Source: a virus | DNA: 43,196 nucleotides | IMG/VR virus record: IMGVR_UViG_3300043496_000031 | Location: 1-43,196 of that record | Direction: 5' to 3' (one strand) | Part shown: one piece after another, positions 9,575-17,271 of the stretch | How the letters are laid out: the number at the start of each line of letters is the position of its first letter | How positions within the stretch are numbered: position 1 is the stretch's first letter | The notes under the pieces: model-generated | The model's database searches: none | What the model was told of the DNA's origin: nothing | What the model saw: the letters and a program-made list of their open reading frames with translations, nothing else | Translations under genes and position numbers: made by a program

Positions 9575-11914
9575 TCAGACCACGTTGTTAGCCACGACGG
9601 TTCCGGTGCCGCTTGTCTCCGTGGCTCCCGTCCCGAGTGTGGCGTTAGTGCCAGAGTTGGTGTTGTGTTTGAAGGTGTTCCCCACCACGGCGTTATGGTG
9701 GGCTCCGGTGATTTCCCGGACGAAGCTCCGGCATTTGGCGTTATTGGCCGTGTTCTCATCCGTGGCGAACGTGCAGCCCGTGATAGTGGAGAAGGCTCCC
9801 GTAGCCAGCACTACGGCGCTATAGGTGTTGGTGGTGGTAGCTCCGGCGGAGATGCTGGTGAAGTCACAGCCCGTGATACTCACCCGCCCTCCCTGGATCC
9901 GCACCATATCCGCCTCCCCGGAGCCATCGAAGATGCAGCCCTGAAGGCGGGAGCCGTTCGCATCCTGGAGGGTGTAATGGCGTTGGTTCTGCCCTCCGCC
10001 CACGAAGCAGCACGAGTCAAAGAAGTTGAGCCCGCTCCAATCCTTCACGTCCCCCTTGTCTTCGGGGTTACCCGTCCCGCCGCCGTTGTTTTCGAAGTCG
10101 CAATCGGTGATGTAGTTTTCGTCTGAGCCTTCTAGCCGGAGCCCCTGTCCATTGCCACCAGACTGGCTCCCGCCATCGAATAAGCAGCCACGTACTTTGT
10201 TGTGGTGTCCAAACTCGCCAGAGGGGATCCCCCTCAAATGGAGCCCGATATGATACGGGCGGCTGAAATGGATGTTCTCGAATGTCCAATGAACCGCCCC
10301 AATCGCAGCGATGAGTCGTCCCGTCCCGGTGGTCATGGCGGCCTGATCCGCGGGCCGATGGTCGATCTTGAAGCCACCCATGTAGCCGCCGGAAATGATC
10401 CCGTTAGAGCCCGTACCGGCGCTCACATCGAAGAAGAAAATATCGTTATTGTGGTTCGTCCCGGCTTCGATGGTGGTGTTATCGAAGCCCGCGCCAATGA
10501 TCCGGATCCGCTTCCGGATCTGCCAGGGAGTCCCCTCCATGCGGAAGATCCCCGGCGGGAAGTACACCGTCCCGCCCACCGGACACGCATCAATCGCGGC
10601 CTGAACCGCGGCCCGCGTCCCGGTGGCGTCGTTCTGATCGTTCCGTGCGCCGTAGCGGGTTACATCGTGGACTTCGGAGTTGCCCACATAGCCCACGTTG
10701 TCCCGGTAGATGTTGTCTCCCTGGTAGGTGTTCACCAGGACTCCACCGGCTCCAGACAGCCCGCCCTCTTTCTTCAGGACGTTATGCGCGATCAGGTTGA
10801 AGTGGGTATTCCCCGCGCCGTCCAGAACATCGTTGATGAGGTACCGCGTTACGGCGTCCGTTCCGTGGGAAGAGAAACGGTTATTCGTGATGATGTTCCG
10901 GGAGGCTCCGAAGGCAAGCGCCACGCCGTCTGCCTGGCCCGCGTTCCCGTCCCCGATGTTGAAGCTCGCATTCCCGTCTAGGATGTTCTCGTTTCCGGTG
11001 ATGCGGAAGGTATGGCCGGGTACGCCATCGAAGATGTTCCCGATCCAGCGCCCGCGGGAGCCGTTGGACTTGATCCCGTTGGTGGAGGCAGCGGAGCGCC
11101 CACCCACGAAGCTGTTTCCGATGATGGCGTTATTCCCCACCACGTTCTCTACGATGTGGGACTCGCCGTTGAATTCGAAATTGCAGCCCGTGATGAGGTT
11201 CTCTTCCCCGTCCCCCAGATCCATCCCGAAGCCCGCGGTAGAGGCGATGACGGAGTTACGTCCGAGTACCACCGTCACGCCCATGATGACGTTGGCCCAT
11301 GGCCACGCACCCACGCCGTCCACTTCCATCCGGATCCCGGCGTTCCGCGGCTCCGTGATAAACAGATCGGAGAGGATGCAACGGTTCCCTCCAGCCATCC
11401 TCACCGCGCCGGACGTAGCCGCCTGAGCGCCGCCATTGCATTCAATGGTCATGTGCGCCAGGTAGATCCCCCTGGAGTGCGCTACGCCACCATCGCTCAC
11501 GAAATCGAAGGCGTAGACGTTGGCTCCGCCGGAGAGTCGCACCTTCGTCCCGAAGCCAGAGCCCACGATCATCTGATGCGAGTTAGGCGTGATAGATCCG
11601 GAGAGGTTGTACTGTCCCTCCGTCAGCACCACCGTCCCGCTCTTGAAGGTGTCAAAGGTGGGTAGATCGTTGAGCGCCGCGTTGATCGTGGCCTGATCCC
11701 CGGAGCCACTACACACCCGGTGCGCCTTCACCTTCACCGCAGCGGAGGCGTTGGACGCGGCCACCACGATCACATTGGGCCGCTTCAGCGCCGTTTCCAG
11801 CGCCACCACGGCGCTCTGAAGCTTGTTCGTGTGTTCCGCCAGGACGGGATTCCCCGGCCCGTTCGTCTTCGTGCTGAAGGTGTCCAGTGCGCCCGGATAG
11901 TCAGAGATACCCAT
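9575..11914 (-). CDS. Tail spike with two pectate-lyase-like beta-helix domains
   Basis: 779 residues, starting three bases after the tape-measure stop and ending two bases before the hub gene. After a ~60-residue head-binding-like N-terminus, two right-handed beta-helix regions are visible. The first (~65-430) has repeated N/G-rich coils with GN, GC and V/I ladders. The second (~435-779) opens with VTRYGARNDQNDATGTRAAV, the classic start of Pectate_lyase_3/tailspike domains (Y-G-A-x-x-D-x-x-D-x-T-x-A-x-x). Such spikes bind and often cleave host capsule or lipopolysaccharide. The catalytic residues cannot be assigned by eye. Placement between tape measure and hub suggests a baseplate-attached depolymerase. 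The two helices may be a duplicated module or one long helix. Confidence 0.85.
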   Translation of the reverse strand: MGISDYPGALDTFSTKTNGPGNPVLAEHTNKLQSAVVALETALKRPNVIVVAASNASAAVKVKAHRVCSGSGDQATINAALNDLPTFDTFKSGTVVLTEGQYNLSGSITPNSHQMIVGSGFGTKVRLSGGANVYAFDFVSDGGVAHSRGIYLAHMTIECNGGAQAATSGAVRMAGGNRCILSDLFITEPRNAGIRMEVDGVGAWPWANVIMGVTVVLGRNSVIASTAGFGMDLGDGEENLITGCNFEFNGESHIVENVVGNNAIIGNSFVGGRSAASTNGIKSNGSRGRWIGNIFDGVPGHTFRITGNENILDGNASFNIGDGNAGQADGVALAFGASRNIITNNRFSSHGTDAVTRYLINDVLDGAGNTHFNLIAHNVLKKEGGLSGAGGVLVNTYQGDNIYRDNVGYVGNSEVHDVTRYGARNDQNDATGTRAAVQAAIDACPVGGTVYFPPGIFRMEGTPWQIRKRIRIIGAGFDNTTIEAGTNHNNDIFFFDVSAGTGSNGIISGGYMGGFKIDHRPADQAAMTTGTGRLIAAIGAVHWTFENIHFSRPYHIGLHLRGIPSGEFGHHNKVRGCLFDGGSQSGGNGQGLRLEGSDENYITDCDFENNGGGTGNPEDKGDVKDWSGLNFFDSCCFVGGGQNQRHYTLQDANGSRLQGCIFDGSGEADMVRIQGGRVSITGCDFTSISAGATTTNTYSAVVLATGAFSTITGCTFATDENTANNAKCRSFVREITGAHHNAVVGNTFKHNTNSGTNATLGTGATETSGTGTVVANNVV

Positions 11915-11916
11915 GA

Positions 11917-14900
11917 TTACCTCACGGCGTAGGCTTCGGCGGTTTCAGGGGAGAGGCGTCCACGCCTAGCTCCGTCAGAGATGGCCCCCACCACGGCATC
12001 CGAGAAGCCAGAGCCGCTCATCCGGACGCTCATATTGGCCATGGCACTGGCCACAGCCGCGGCGATGTAGCCAGCCATCCGGCGCATGGAGTCGTCATCC
12101 ATCCCCATGGAGGATCCGCCCATCCCGCGCCGGGCCATGAGCCCCATGGCTTGCGCTTGATCCGGGCGGAGTACCACTTCCCCGCCATGCGCCAGGACAG
12201 GCACATTGGCTCCGAGTGGGCCGGGAATGACACCACCTGTGTGGAAGCCCACGAAGCTCCGCGGGTTGCGCGTAGCGCCGTTGTCCCGTACCTCAAAGTG
12301 GAGATGCGGGCCGGAGCTATTCCCCGTAGAGCCCTCACGCCCGATCACCTGGCCACTGATGACGCTCTGGCCAGGACGTACGGAAATGTCGCTCAGATGG
12401 CCGTACAGCGTGCGGAAGCCACCCGGATGGCGGATGGCTACAAGGTTCCCGTAGCCGCTGGTGTCCCACCCGGCAATGTCCACCACGCCCGTCCGAGCGG
12501 CCACCACAGCGGCTCCGTGCGCCGCGGCGATATCGATTCCGGTGTGGACTCCGCCTGGGTAGATAGAGCTATACGGCGTCTTCCCGAATTCCTGGGTAAT
12601 GACTCCACGGAGCGGCGTTACCCAGGAGCCGGAGTCTTCAATCGCGGGGATCGGAGCGTCTGAGCCCACCGGGCCACCACGTCCGGGGAGGGATGGCATG
12701 GAGATAGAAGGGAGCTTCGGCTTCCAGGAGTCGATCAGGCTATTCGCGCCGTTGATGGCGTTCTGCACCACGTCCCGGAGCGCATTCTTCAGCCCATCCG
12801 CTGCCTGGCCAATCGCCTCCTTGATCCCGTCGATGATCCGGGAGCCAATCTCCTTTGCCTTATTGAAGGCTTCCTCCGCCAGCCGCCCTAGCTCCTTAAG
12901 GATGTTCTCAATCGCTGTCCCGATTGCGCCCGTCATGTTGTCCCAGGCTTCGCGCATGGTGCGGACGATCAGCCCATCCGGGGAGCCCCAGATTTCATTG
13001 TGCTTCTTCCCGGCTTCGTCCCACTTCTCTCCGATGAAGGTTGCGAGCTTCGGCAGCACATCCCGTACCCGGTCGTCAATGATCTTCCAGGCGTTCTCTA
13101 CCGCCTTCTTCATCTCTTCCCACGCGCCGCCCCAATCCCCCTGAAGGATCTTCAGCGCGGTAAGGATGAATCCCTTGAGTAGCTCCCACAGCGTCCGGAT
13201 CACCGTGTCTATGGTGGTAAAGGCGGCCGTAGCTACCACCTGGATCGCGGGCCACGCCAGATCCCACACCTTCTTGAAGTCCGCAAACACGGGTGTGAAA
13301 TAGTCGATGAAGCCCTGCCAGACGGTTTGCGCGATGGCCGTGAGGTTCGTCCAGGCGGCGCTAGCCTCCGGAGCTACCTCCCGGCTGAAGGTGTTCAGCG
13401 CATCCGCCACCATCCCGAAGATGGGAGAGACGTAATCCCAGAAGGTTTGCACGATCCCCTGGATACCTAGGAAGTTGGTATTCCAGGCCAGCGCCAGCGC
13501 CGCCGCAGCCAGCACCACAGCCCCTAGCGCCAGCACCACCGGCCCGGCCAGGACGGCTCCTACCGCACCCGCGATCACGGAAACAGCCGCGAAGCCCGCC
13601 ACCAGCGTGGGGAGGATGGCCACCACCGTCAGCGCCACCGTGGCCAGGACACCGAGTCCGGCAGCCACCACGGCTCCGATGGCGATGAATTTCTGTACCT
13701 CAGGGGAGAGGTTCAGGAAGGCGTTGAGTACGTTCGTAAACGCCTTCACAATCTCGTTAGCGGCCGGGATGAGGATCTTCCCGATGGTGATCCCCACCGT
13801 TTCAATGGAGCCGCTCATGGCTTCCATGGAGCCGTTGAGGTTGTCGAGTCGCGCCTTCGCTACGTCTACCGCGGCCACTTCACCCATGGCGGCCGCCATA
13901 TCGTTGAAGCCCTCTGCGCCCTCTTTGGCCAGGATCGCTCCGGCCCGGATGGCGTCAGAGCCAAACAGGACTTCCAGGGAGGCGAGCTTTTGCTGTTCCG
14001 TCATCCCTTCCAGGGACTTTTGCAGCACGCCCGCCACTTCGCTCATGGACTTGACGCGGCCCTCAGAGGTAAAGAAGGCGTTGGACATAAGATCCAACTC
14101 CCCTTGTGCCTCATTCCACGCCTCCGCCTGTTGCTTCGTCATGGTGCCCAACCCGTTCCAGCCGGTTACCGCCATCTGGAGTTGGTGCATCTGATCGGTG
14201 AGCGAATCGGAGACAGGCTGGATCCCGTAGTTATTCAGGATTTCCAGGACTCTCGCCTGGTTGGTGGTGGTGAGTCCGAGCTTGGCGAATTCCTCCCGTG
14301 CCTTCGCGGTAGCTGGCTGGAGGGACATGAACATGGTTTTGAGCGAAGTACCGGCATCCGATCCCGCAATGCCGTTCTTGCCCATGAGCGCAATCCCGGC
14401 GGCCAGATCGTCAAAGCTGAAGCCCGTAACGGCCGCCACAGCCCCCGCGGCCTGGAGGCTGAATTTGAATTGGTTCACGTCAATGGCAGAGGCGTTGGCC
14501 GCGCCAGCGATCAGATCGCTAACGTGCGCCATGTCTGTGCCCTTGAGGTTGAATTGGGCGAGTGCGTTGGCGGCGATGGTCGCGGCATCCGGAAGGCTCA
14601 CACCACCGGCAGCGGCCAACGCCAACGTAGACTCGGCCGCGCCGTCTAGCACGTCCTGGGCGGTAAGCCCACCCTTGATTAGCTCTTCGATCCCGGCCGC
14701 GGCTTCTTTGGCGGAGAAGCTCGTATCTTTGCCCAGGCGGAGCGCCAGGTTTTCCAGGCTCCCGGAGAACGCCTGTACGTCTGAGGGAGACATGACGGCT
14801 AACGCGCCGTCCATGGTCTTCTCAAACTCAGCGGCCACGCCCACGGACGCACCCAGAGCCGCCGTGAGCCCGGCGGTTGCGCCAGCTACGCCCGGAAGAA

Positions 14901-15018
14901 GCGTCTTCGCGGCGGAGGCAGCGGAGCCCACGCCACCCATGGCCCGCTCAACATCTTTGAGCTTGTCTGAGGCGTAGTCTTCCGCAGCGATACGGATGGC
15001 TAGAGCTAAGTCAGCCAT
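11917..15018 (-). CDS. Tape-measure protein with C-terminal M23 endopeptidase
   Basis: 1033 residues. The N-terminal ~400 residues match the TP901-type tape-measure core: helical, Ala-rich, with an EFEKTMDGALAVMS segment and an AGSDAGTSLKTMF segment. Hydrophobic transmembrane-like stretches lie near 430-515, followed by long amphipathic helices to ~770. Residues ~805-930 form a peptidase M23 (LytM) domain with zinc ligands visible as GVHTGID (H825, D829) and PHLHFE (H905, H907). It sets tail length and probably cuts peptidoglycan peptide cross-links during DNA entry. The ATG is preceded by GGGGGAAG. It follows the tail-assembly chaperones, as expected, although a plus-strand ORF intervenes. 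Confidence 0.95.
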   Translation of the reverse strand: MADLALAIRIAAEDYASDKLKDVERAMGGVGSAASAAKTLLPGVAGATAGLTAALGASVGVAAEFEKTMDGALAVMSPSDVQAFSGSLENLALRLGKDTSFSAKEAAAGIEELIKGGLTAQDVLDGAAESTLALAAAGGVSLPDAATIAANALAQFNLKGTDMAHVSDLIAGAANASAIDVNQFKFSLQAAGAVAAVTGFSFDDLAAGIALMGKNGIAGSDAGTSLKTMFMSLQPATAKAREEFAKLGLTTTNQARVLEILNNYGIQPVSDSLTDQMHQLQMAVTGWNGLGTMTKQQAEAWNEAQGELDLMSNAFFTSEGRVKSMSEVAGVLQKSLEGMTEQQKLASLEVLFGSDAIRAGAILAKEGAEGFNDMAAAMGEVAAVDVAKARLDNLNGSMEAMSGSIETVGITIGKILIPAANEIVKAFTNVLNAFLNLSPEVQKFIAIGAVVAAGLGVLATVALTVVAILPTLVAGFAAVSVIAGAVGAVLAGPVVLALGAVVLAAAALALAWNTNFLGIQGIVQTFWDYVSPIFGMVADALNTFSREVAPEASAAWTNLTAIAQTVWQGFIDYFTPVFADFKKVWDLAWPAIQVVATAAFTTIDTVIRTLWELLKGFILTALKILQGDWGGAWEEMKKAVENAWKIIDDRVRDVLPKLATFIGEKWDEAGKKHNEIWGSPDGLIVRTMREAWDNMTGAIGTAIENILKELGRLAEEAFNKAKEIGSRIIDGIKEAIGQAADGLKNALRDVVQNAINGANSLIDSWKPKLPSISMPSLPGRGGPVGSDAPIPAIEDSGSWVTPLRGVITQEFGKTPYSSIYPGGVHTGIDIAAAHGAAVVAARTGVVDIAGWDTSGYGNLVAIRHPGGFRTLYGHLSDISVRPGQSVISGQVIGREGSTGNSSGPHLHFEVRDNGATRNPRSFVGFHTGGVIPGPLGANVPVLAHGGEVVLRPDQAQAMGLMARRGMGGSSMGMDDDSMRRMAGYIAAAVASAMANMSVRMSGSGFSDAVVGAISDGARRGRLSPETAEAYAVR

Positions 15019-15029
15019 ATACTTCCCCC

Positions 15030-15425
15030 ATGACGAAGCGGAGCATGGCCCAATGGCTGTACGCCGCAGCCACGATGCTTACAGCGGCCTGTGTGGAGCA
15101 TTCCAGGCCGCAGACTGAGCAGAGAGGGGAATGGCCCACACCCGTCCCAACGGGGACGCCTGCGCCCAATTACCGCGGGATGGTCACCCGGCTGCTTGTG
15201 CCACTCGGAGGGATGATCGTGGCCAGCCGCAATAGCTCCCCCACGGTGGCCAACTGGCTCGCCTTCCAGTCCGAGTCCGGGAAGATCCGGGCGGAGCTTG
15301 AAGGCAACTTTGCTCCCCAGGCCATCCAGATCCGAGCGTCCATCTCCAACGTGGAAGCTGCCTGGCCCACGCGGGACACGGCAGCCATGGAGCGGGAGCG
15401 GGAGCGGCTCCTGGACGTGCATTAG
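15030..15425 (+). CDS. Lone plus-strand ORF inside the tail module, unknown function
   Basis: 131 codons, the only convincing plus-strand coding region. It fills the ~400-base gap between the chaperone and tape-measure genes almost exactly: its TAG interlocks with the opposing TAA of the chaperone ORF at 15422, and its ATG lies 12 bases from the divergent tape-measure start. By hand count its third codon positions are the most GC-rich and second positions the poorest, the order expected of real genes; the antisense frame (15388-15170) reverses the first two. The product has an Ala-rich hydrophobic N-terminal stretch and a charged C-terminal helix (AMERERERLL). No clear Shine-Dalgarno precedes the ATG, and I recognise no family. 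It could be a moron, or a fortuitous open frame. Confidence 0.5.
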   Translation: MTKRSMAQWLYAAATMLTAACVEHSRPQTEQRGEWPTPVPTGTPAPNYRGMVTRLLVPLGGMIVASRNSSPTVANWLAFQSESGKIRAELEGNFAPQAIQIRASISNVEAAWPTRDTAAMERERERLLDVH

Positions 15426-15607
15426 TCCGGAGCTTCCTCCGACTCGATAGCGGCGAGCTTCAGCGCCAGCGCCACTTCCATCGCCGGAGCTTCGTCTACC
15501 GCCCACGGCGTGATGTGCCACTTCTCCGCCAGGAGGCTCCGCACGTAGCCCCACGGGAGCGCCCCACCGTAGCTCCGCCGACTCTGCGGCGTGAGCCGGA
15601 GGTACAT
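15422..15607 (-). CDS. Tail-assembly chaperone, T-like frame (probably made by -1 frameshift)
   Basis: 61 codons if started at its own ATG (15607). The frame is open upstream through the end of the G-like gene, in the -1 register relative to it. A slippery heptamer CCCTTTA (15640-15634) in the G frame would join residues 1-137 of G to 70 codons of this frame, giving a fusion of about 207 residues, as in lambda gpG/gpGT. The segment AEKWHITPWAVDEAP resembles the helix ending in W-x-x-x-P-W-x-x-x-x-x-P common in T-type chaperone extensions. It probably coats the tape measure during tail assembly. Independent initiation at the ATG remains possible. Confidence 0.75.
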   Translation of the reverse strand: MYLRLTPQSRRSYGGALPWGYVRSLLAEKWHITPWAVDEAPAMEVALALKLAAIESEEAPD

Positions 15608-15609
15608 CC

Positions 15610-16044
15610 TTAGCTGTTCCTCTGCGGCTGCGCTAAAGGGGCGGCGCTAATCTCCAGGTTGATGGCCCGGATGATTCGGATAGCCAGGTGGGTGGGGATG
15701 GCTTCCCAGAAGCCCTCTGACTGCGCCGGAGGGTAGGGATTGCCCTCTTCATCCTCCCACTCATTGTGTTCCAGGATGATCGTCCGGAGCGCCGCCTTAC
15801 TGCGCTCATCCTCCCCGGACTGGATATCCAGGAGCAACCGCTGAGGGAAGTTGATGTAGGCGTAAAACTGGAAGTCTTCGTAGTCCGGAACGTCTACCCA
15901 CTTGTAGAGCTTCCGGCTCTTCGGCCGCCGGGTGCGGGGAAGATCCCCCCGCTGTGCGGCTTCGGTGACTTCCTGCTGTCGCTTCGTGGCGGCTACCGCC
16001 TGATTGAAGAGAGCGAGCTTATCGGGCTCTACATCGGTGGCCAT
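15610..16044 (-). CDS. Tail-assembly chaperone, G-like
   Basis: 144 residues, acidic and helical, without membrane segments. The ATG has an excellent GGGAGGA site six to seven bases upstream. Position directly before the T-like frame and tape measure, small size and the in-phase slippery heptamer near its 3' end (codons 136-137) identify it as the G-type chaperone. Sequence alone is not diagnostic. The normal product ends in QPQRNS; about one ribosome in many would shift to make the GT fusion. It is preceded by a hairpin and a TGCTACACT promoter-like element, so it probably opens the late tail operon. Confidence 0.8.
   Translation of the reverse strand: MATDVEPDKLALFNQAVAATKRQQEVTEAAQRGDLPRTRRPKSRKLYKWVDVPDYEDFQFYAYINFPQRLLLDIQSGEDERSKAALRTIILEHNEWEDEEGNPYPPAQSEGFWEAIPTHLAIRIIRAINLEISAAPLAQPQRNS
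15634..15640 (-). promoter_or_regulatory. Slippery heptamer for -1 ribosomal frameshift
   Basis: Minus strand reads C CCT TTA, of the X XXY YYZ form and in the correct phase of the G-like gene (P136, L137). After a -1 slip the next codons (AGC GCA GCC) run without stop into the T-like frame. The zero-frame stop lies 24 bases downstream. Stimulatory structure was not modelled. Confidence 0.75.
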
Positions 16045-16066
16045 TCGTTCCTCCCGGAATCAGTGA

Positions 16067-16088
16067 TGCCCGGCATTGCTGCCGGGCA
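16067..16088 (-). terminator. GC-rich hairpin before the tail-chaperone gene
   Basis: Perfect 8-bp stem, TGCCCGGC with GCCGGGCA, and a 6-base loop. It lies between the accessory island and the G-like start codon (16044) and just downstream of a promoter-like element. There is no T tract, so it may be a weak terminator, an mRNA-stabilising leader hairpin, or an operator. Confidence 0.5.
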
Positions 16089-16114
16089 CCTGGCCACTGG
16101 AGGGAAGTGTAGCA
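16087..16114 (-). promoter_or_regulatory. TGCTACACT element, copy A (probable late promoter)
   Basis: The 28-base block carries an extended -10 (TGC-TACACT, 16114-16106) followed by TTCCCTCCAGTGGCCAGGTG. It matches 25 of 28 bases of the block at 36978-37005. No TTGACA-like -35 is visible at the right spacing, so an activator or phage sigma factor may be needed. It lies 43 bases ahead of the tail-chaperone ATG. Confidence 0.6.
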
Positions 16115-16118
16115 GAGG

Positions 16119-16364
16119 CTAGCTCAGATCCTCCCGGCGGCTCGCCTCTACCAGCGCATCCGTCCGAGCGAAGCGGCGTTCAATCTCGGAGTCGATATCG
16201 TCACGCTCGCTCTCATACCGGAGCTTGTCCGCCCGCGCCTGGTGGTAGTAGACGCCGCCGTAGGTGGTCAAATCCATGTCCTGCTGCGCCCGATCCGCGT
16301 TCTCCTGCGCCACGCGGGAGAGCATCATCACCGTTCCGAGGGGGAGCTTGCCGTAATCGTGCAT
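16119..16364 (-). CDS. Small charged helical accessory protein
   Basis: 81 residues from the ATG at 16364, chosen because AGGAGA stands six bases upstream and a promoter lies just before it. Upstream residues in the frame would fall inside the promoter. The product is strongly charged with a helical middle (ERDDIDSEIERRFAR). I recognise no family. It stands in a small-gene island between tail tube and tail chaperones, a common place for morons. The promoter (16387-16415) shares its operator-like spacer with three others, pointing to joint control with other small genes in the window. Confidence 0.7.
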   Translation of the reverse strand: MHDYGKLPLGTVMMLSRVAQENADRAQQDMDLTTYGGVYYHQARADKLRYESERDDIDSEIERRFARTDALVEASRREDLS

Positions 16365-16386
16365 CGCGTTTCTCCTGACAAGAATG

Positions 16387-16415
16387 AGTGTACCACAGTG
16401 GGAAAGTGGAGTCAA
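16387..16415 (-). promoter_or_regulatory. Operator-promoter P1 (TTGACT-17-TACACT)
   Basis: The -35 is TTGACT (16415-16410) and the -10 TACACT (16392-16387), with a 17-base spacer CCACTTTCCCACTGTGG. The spacer is bounded by the inverted half-sites CCAC and GTGG. A start near 16380 would give a very short leader containing the AGGAGA site of the next gene. It shares form with P2, P3 and P4. Confidence 0.85.
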
Positions 16416-16432
16416 GTGGGTGGGTGGGGAGC

Positions 16433-16675
16433 TTAGCTCCCCCGCACCTGGGCGGCCGACTCGTTGCCGCTGAGGATGGCTTCGGCCGCGTTGGTGGCGA
16501 GCCCCTCAGCCAGCCCACGAAGCCCGGACGCGGCCAGATCGCTGAGGTACCCGGCTGCCTCCATGTCCCGCACCAGAGTCCGCAGGACGTTGGCGGAGTG
16601 GTTGTAGCCGGACGCCTTCCCCTGTGCGTACATGGCATCCGCGATGTGGGTGGCCCGGTTCTTACGAATGGTCAT
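16433..16675 (-). CDS. Small helical accessory protein
   Basis: 80 residues from the ATG at 16675 (MTIRKNRATH). This start is chosen over an upstream one because GGAGGG lies about nine bases ahead and the promoter -10 is at 16701-16696, which would exclude the longer form. Basic N-terminus, then Ala/Leu-rich helices (DLAASGLRGLAEGL). No recognised domain. It is transcribed from P2, then followed by P1 and the next small gene, so each gene in this island has its own promoter. Possibly a host-takeover or DNA-binding protein; this is a guess from size and charge only. Confidence 0.7.
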   Translation of the reverse strand: MTIRKNRATHIADAMYAQGKASGYNHSANVLRTLVRDMEAAGYLSDLAASGLRGLAEGLATNAAEAILSGNESAAQVRGS

Positions 16676-16695
16676 TGTGGTGTCCCTCCACAACC

Positions 16696-16724
16696 AATGT
16701 ACCACACTAGGGAAGTGGAGTCAA
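16696..16724 (-). promoter_or_regulatory. Operator-promoter P2 (TTGACT-17-TACATT)
   Basis: -35 TTGACT (16724-16719), -10 TACATT (16701-16696), spacer CCACTTCCCTAGTGTGG of 17 bases with inverted CCAC and GTGG ends. It drives the 80-residue small gene starting at 16675, with only about 15 bases of leader. Confidence 0.85.
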
Positions 16725-16744
16725 GCCCCCAATCTGCCGGGAAT

Positions 16745-16787
16745 CAGAAAACCCGGCTCTCTCAGGGTTTCCCCTCTCAGAGCCGGG
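16745..16787 (-). terminator. Rho-independent terminator after the 99-residue gene
   Basis: On the minus strand a CCCGGCTCT/AGAGCCGGG stem (arms 16779-16787 and 16752-16760) encloses a GAGGGGAAACCC-type inner stem and is followed by TTTTCTG. It separates the tail-tube/Com transcripts from P2. Confidence 0.75.
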
Positions 16788-16840
16788 CTCTCCGTGGCGG
16801 CCTTGTCAGGAGGACGCGCCCTCAGTGTACTCCGGTGCGG

Positions 16841-17140
16841 CTATCCCGTCAACCGCTGGACGTTATCCGCCCGGATGAGGAGTCCACCAGCGGGATCGTC
16901 TGGCGCATGATCCGCCGCGTAGCCATCCCGGCTGAAGCTGAACGTCTCACGCCGTCCGTCTTCGTACTCCACCTTCAGCACGGCGTACGCCGGAGGATCC
17001 AGCGGTTGCGTGTAGTCCAGGAAATTCTTCAGCGTGTAGCCGCTCAACCGCAGATCGAAAGTCCGGATCTGGTTCTGTGGTAGACGGATCGGTTCCTGGC
17101 CCTTCGGGTAGATCACGATATCCGTTGTCTGCTCCGCCAT
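16841..17140 (-). CDS. Hypothetical protein downstream of tail tube
   Basis: 99 residues with a GGGGAGG site just before the ATG. The middle looks beta-structured (FDLRLSGYTLKNF, YAVLKVEYEDGRRETFSF). I recognise no domain. It overlaps the zinc-ribbon ORF in another frame by 194 bases and is followed by a clear terminator. It may be a small tail accessory or a moron; there is no evidence to choose. Confidence 0.7.
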   Translation of the reverse strand: MAEQTTDIVIYPKGQEPIRLPQNQIRTFDLRLSGYTLKNFLDYTQPLDPPAYAVLKVEYEDGRRETFSFSRDGYAADHAPDDPAGGLLIRADNVQRLTG

Positions 17141-17249
17141 GGCCCTCCCCTACGATGCGCTTGCACCGGGGACATTGTATCTGCCATGGGCGGCTGAGGA
17201 AGACAGCGAGCTTCTTCCGGCAGAACGGGCAGCGGGGATCGTAGTCCAT
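16947..17249 (-). CDS. Com-like zinc-ribbon protein overlapping the next gene
   Basis: 100 residues from an ATG with GGAG five bases upstream. The N-terminal ~36 residues carry CPFC at 7-10 and CPRCKRIV beginning near residue 26, spaced by aromatic and basic residues. This is the pattern of phage Mu Com, a zinc-binding translational activator of the Mom DNA-modification gene. After that the frame runs 194 bases inside the 99-residue gene in a different register and becomes low in recognisable structure. No mom homologue is seen nearby. Either the C-terminus is a genuine overlap, or the functional part is only the short N-terminal ribbon. Function as an RNA-binding regulator is inferred. Confidence 0.55.
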   Translation of the reverse strand: MDYDPRCPFCRKKLAVFLSRPWQIQCPRCKRIVGEGHGGADNGYRDLPEGPGTDPSTTEPDPDFRSAVERLHAEEFPGLHATAGSSGVRRAEGGVRRRTA

Positions 17250-17271
17250 GCTCACTCCGGAGACTTGACGT

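Noticed and set aside
15170-15388. 72-codon minus-strand frame in the gap before the tape measure
   Set aside because: Its upstream region is a CTCCCG repeat without ribosome site, and the codon-position GC order is poor compared with the opposite plus-strand frame.
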